Below are positions 5,573 to 5,715 of a stretch of DNA of 5,715 nt, piece by piece. Position 1 is the first letter of the stretch, and each line of letters begins with the position of its first letter. Source of the stretch: Flavobacteriales bacterium (GTDB lineage Bacteria > Bacteroidota > Bacteroidia > Flavobacteriales_D > Parvicellaceae); assembly GCA_015488785.1 (NCBI GenBank), contig WFNC01000313.1, positions 1 through 5,715 of the forward strand. The letters run 5' to 3'. The translations under genes were made by a program, and so were the position numbers. The notes beneath the pieces were generated by a model, which made no database searches, was not told the origin of the DNA, and saw nothing but the letters and a program-made list of their open reading frames with translations.

Positions 5573-5677
5573 TTTTTATGCTTATCCGTTTGTTTCCCCA
5601 AAAGGATAATAAGTCTTTGTTTATTTTTATCTTCTTGCTCTATGTCCTCAAGCCGGACAGGCTCTTCATTTTTTTCT
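5573..5677 (-). repeat. 105-bp leader repeat upstream of deoxyhypusine-synthase-like gene
   Basis: This is the second full copy of the repeat at 3253-3357. It ends six bases before the ATG at 5566. Transcript order: AGCC (5663-5660), GUCC (5658-5655), GGCU (5654-5651), GGAC (5647-5644), allowing the same pseudoknot with a three-base final loop; an A-rich linker; then a hairpin with arms at 5609-5600 and 5591-5582 (one A-G mismatch) and loop GGGGAAAC; then GCATAAAAAA and the start. Compared with the first copy one base is missing in the pseudoknot loop, which breaks any shared upstream reading frame. The 40-bp direct repeat abuts it, overlapping by two bases. Confidence 0.75.
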
Positions 5678-5715
5678 TAGTCAAAAAAACGAAGCAAAAA
5701 AGACAAGGCTAAAAA
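5676..5715. repeat. 40-bp direct repeat, right copy (cut by window end)
   Basis: This is identical over its full visible length to 36-75 and in the same orientation. It directly joins the distal edge of the leader repeat before the deoxyhypusine-synthase-like gene, whereas the copy of that leader at 3253-3357 lacks it. Any promoter for the gene at 4598-5566 would have to lie in or beyond this repeat; no TAnnTTTG box is visible on the minus strand within the bases present. Confidence 0.85.

Overview
The window looks like a chromosomal stretch of a Bacteroidota genome, most likely a flavobacterium (Flavobacteriia). The basis is strong A/T bias, A-rich tracts instead of Shine-Dalgarno sites before start codons, a Bacteroidota-type promoter (TTG / TAnnTTTG) before one gene, and protein sequences that read like Flavobacteriaceae versions. 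No rRNA, tRNA, CRISPR array, transposase or phage gene was seen.

Layout. Positions 1-538 hold no gene but are packed with repeats: a 40-bp sequence that recurs at the far end of the window, a large imperfect palindrome (73-183), an orphan copy of a leader hairpin (217-256) and a MITE-like element with 24-bp terminal inverted repeats (259-419). Three genes then run leftwards on the minus strand: cystathionine beta-synthase (1885-3246), a small predicted outer-membrane beta-barrel protein (1311-1898) and a BtuF-like metal/cobalamin receptor (539-1306). They overlap or nearly touch, but a canonical intrinsic terminator lies just after the first gene and inside the signal-peptide codons of the second. 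A divergent intergenic region (3247-3590) separates this group from a plus-strand D-alanine-D-alanine ligase gene (3591-4550), whose promoter contains a 50-bp nested dyad. The ligase converges on a deoxyhypusine-synthase-like gene (4598-5566, minus strand).

The most unusual signal is a 105-bp repeat placed just upstream of the start codons of two unrelated genes, the cystathionine beta-synthase (3253-3357) and the deoxyhypusine-synthase-like gene (5573-5677). In transcript orientation each copy has a possible H-type pseudoknot, an A-rich linker, and a hairpin with a GGGGAA loop followed by GCATAAAAA and then the ATG. A third hairpin at 217-256 keeps the loop and the 3' flank while its stem sequence has changed, yet it still pairs. 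This could be a cis-regulatory RNA or a dispersed mobile repeat; the orphan third copy favours the second reading or a lost gene.

Functionally the genes are housekeeping-like: transsulfuration, polyamine-type metabolism, peptidoglycan precursor synthesis and possibly corrinoid or metal binding. A methionine/SAM/polyamine/B12 theme can be suggested for three of them, but that link is inference only.
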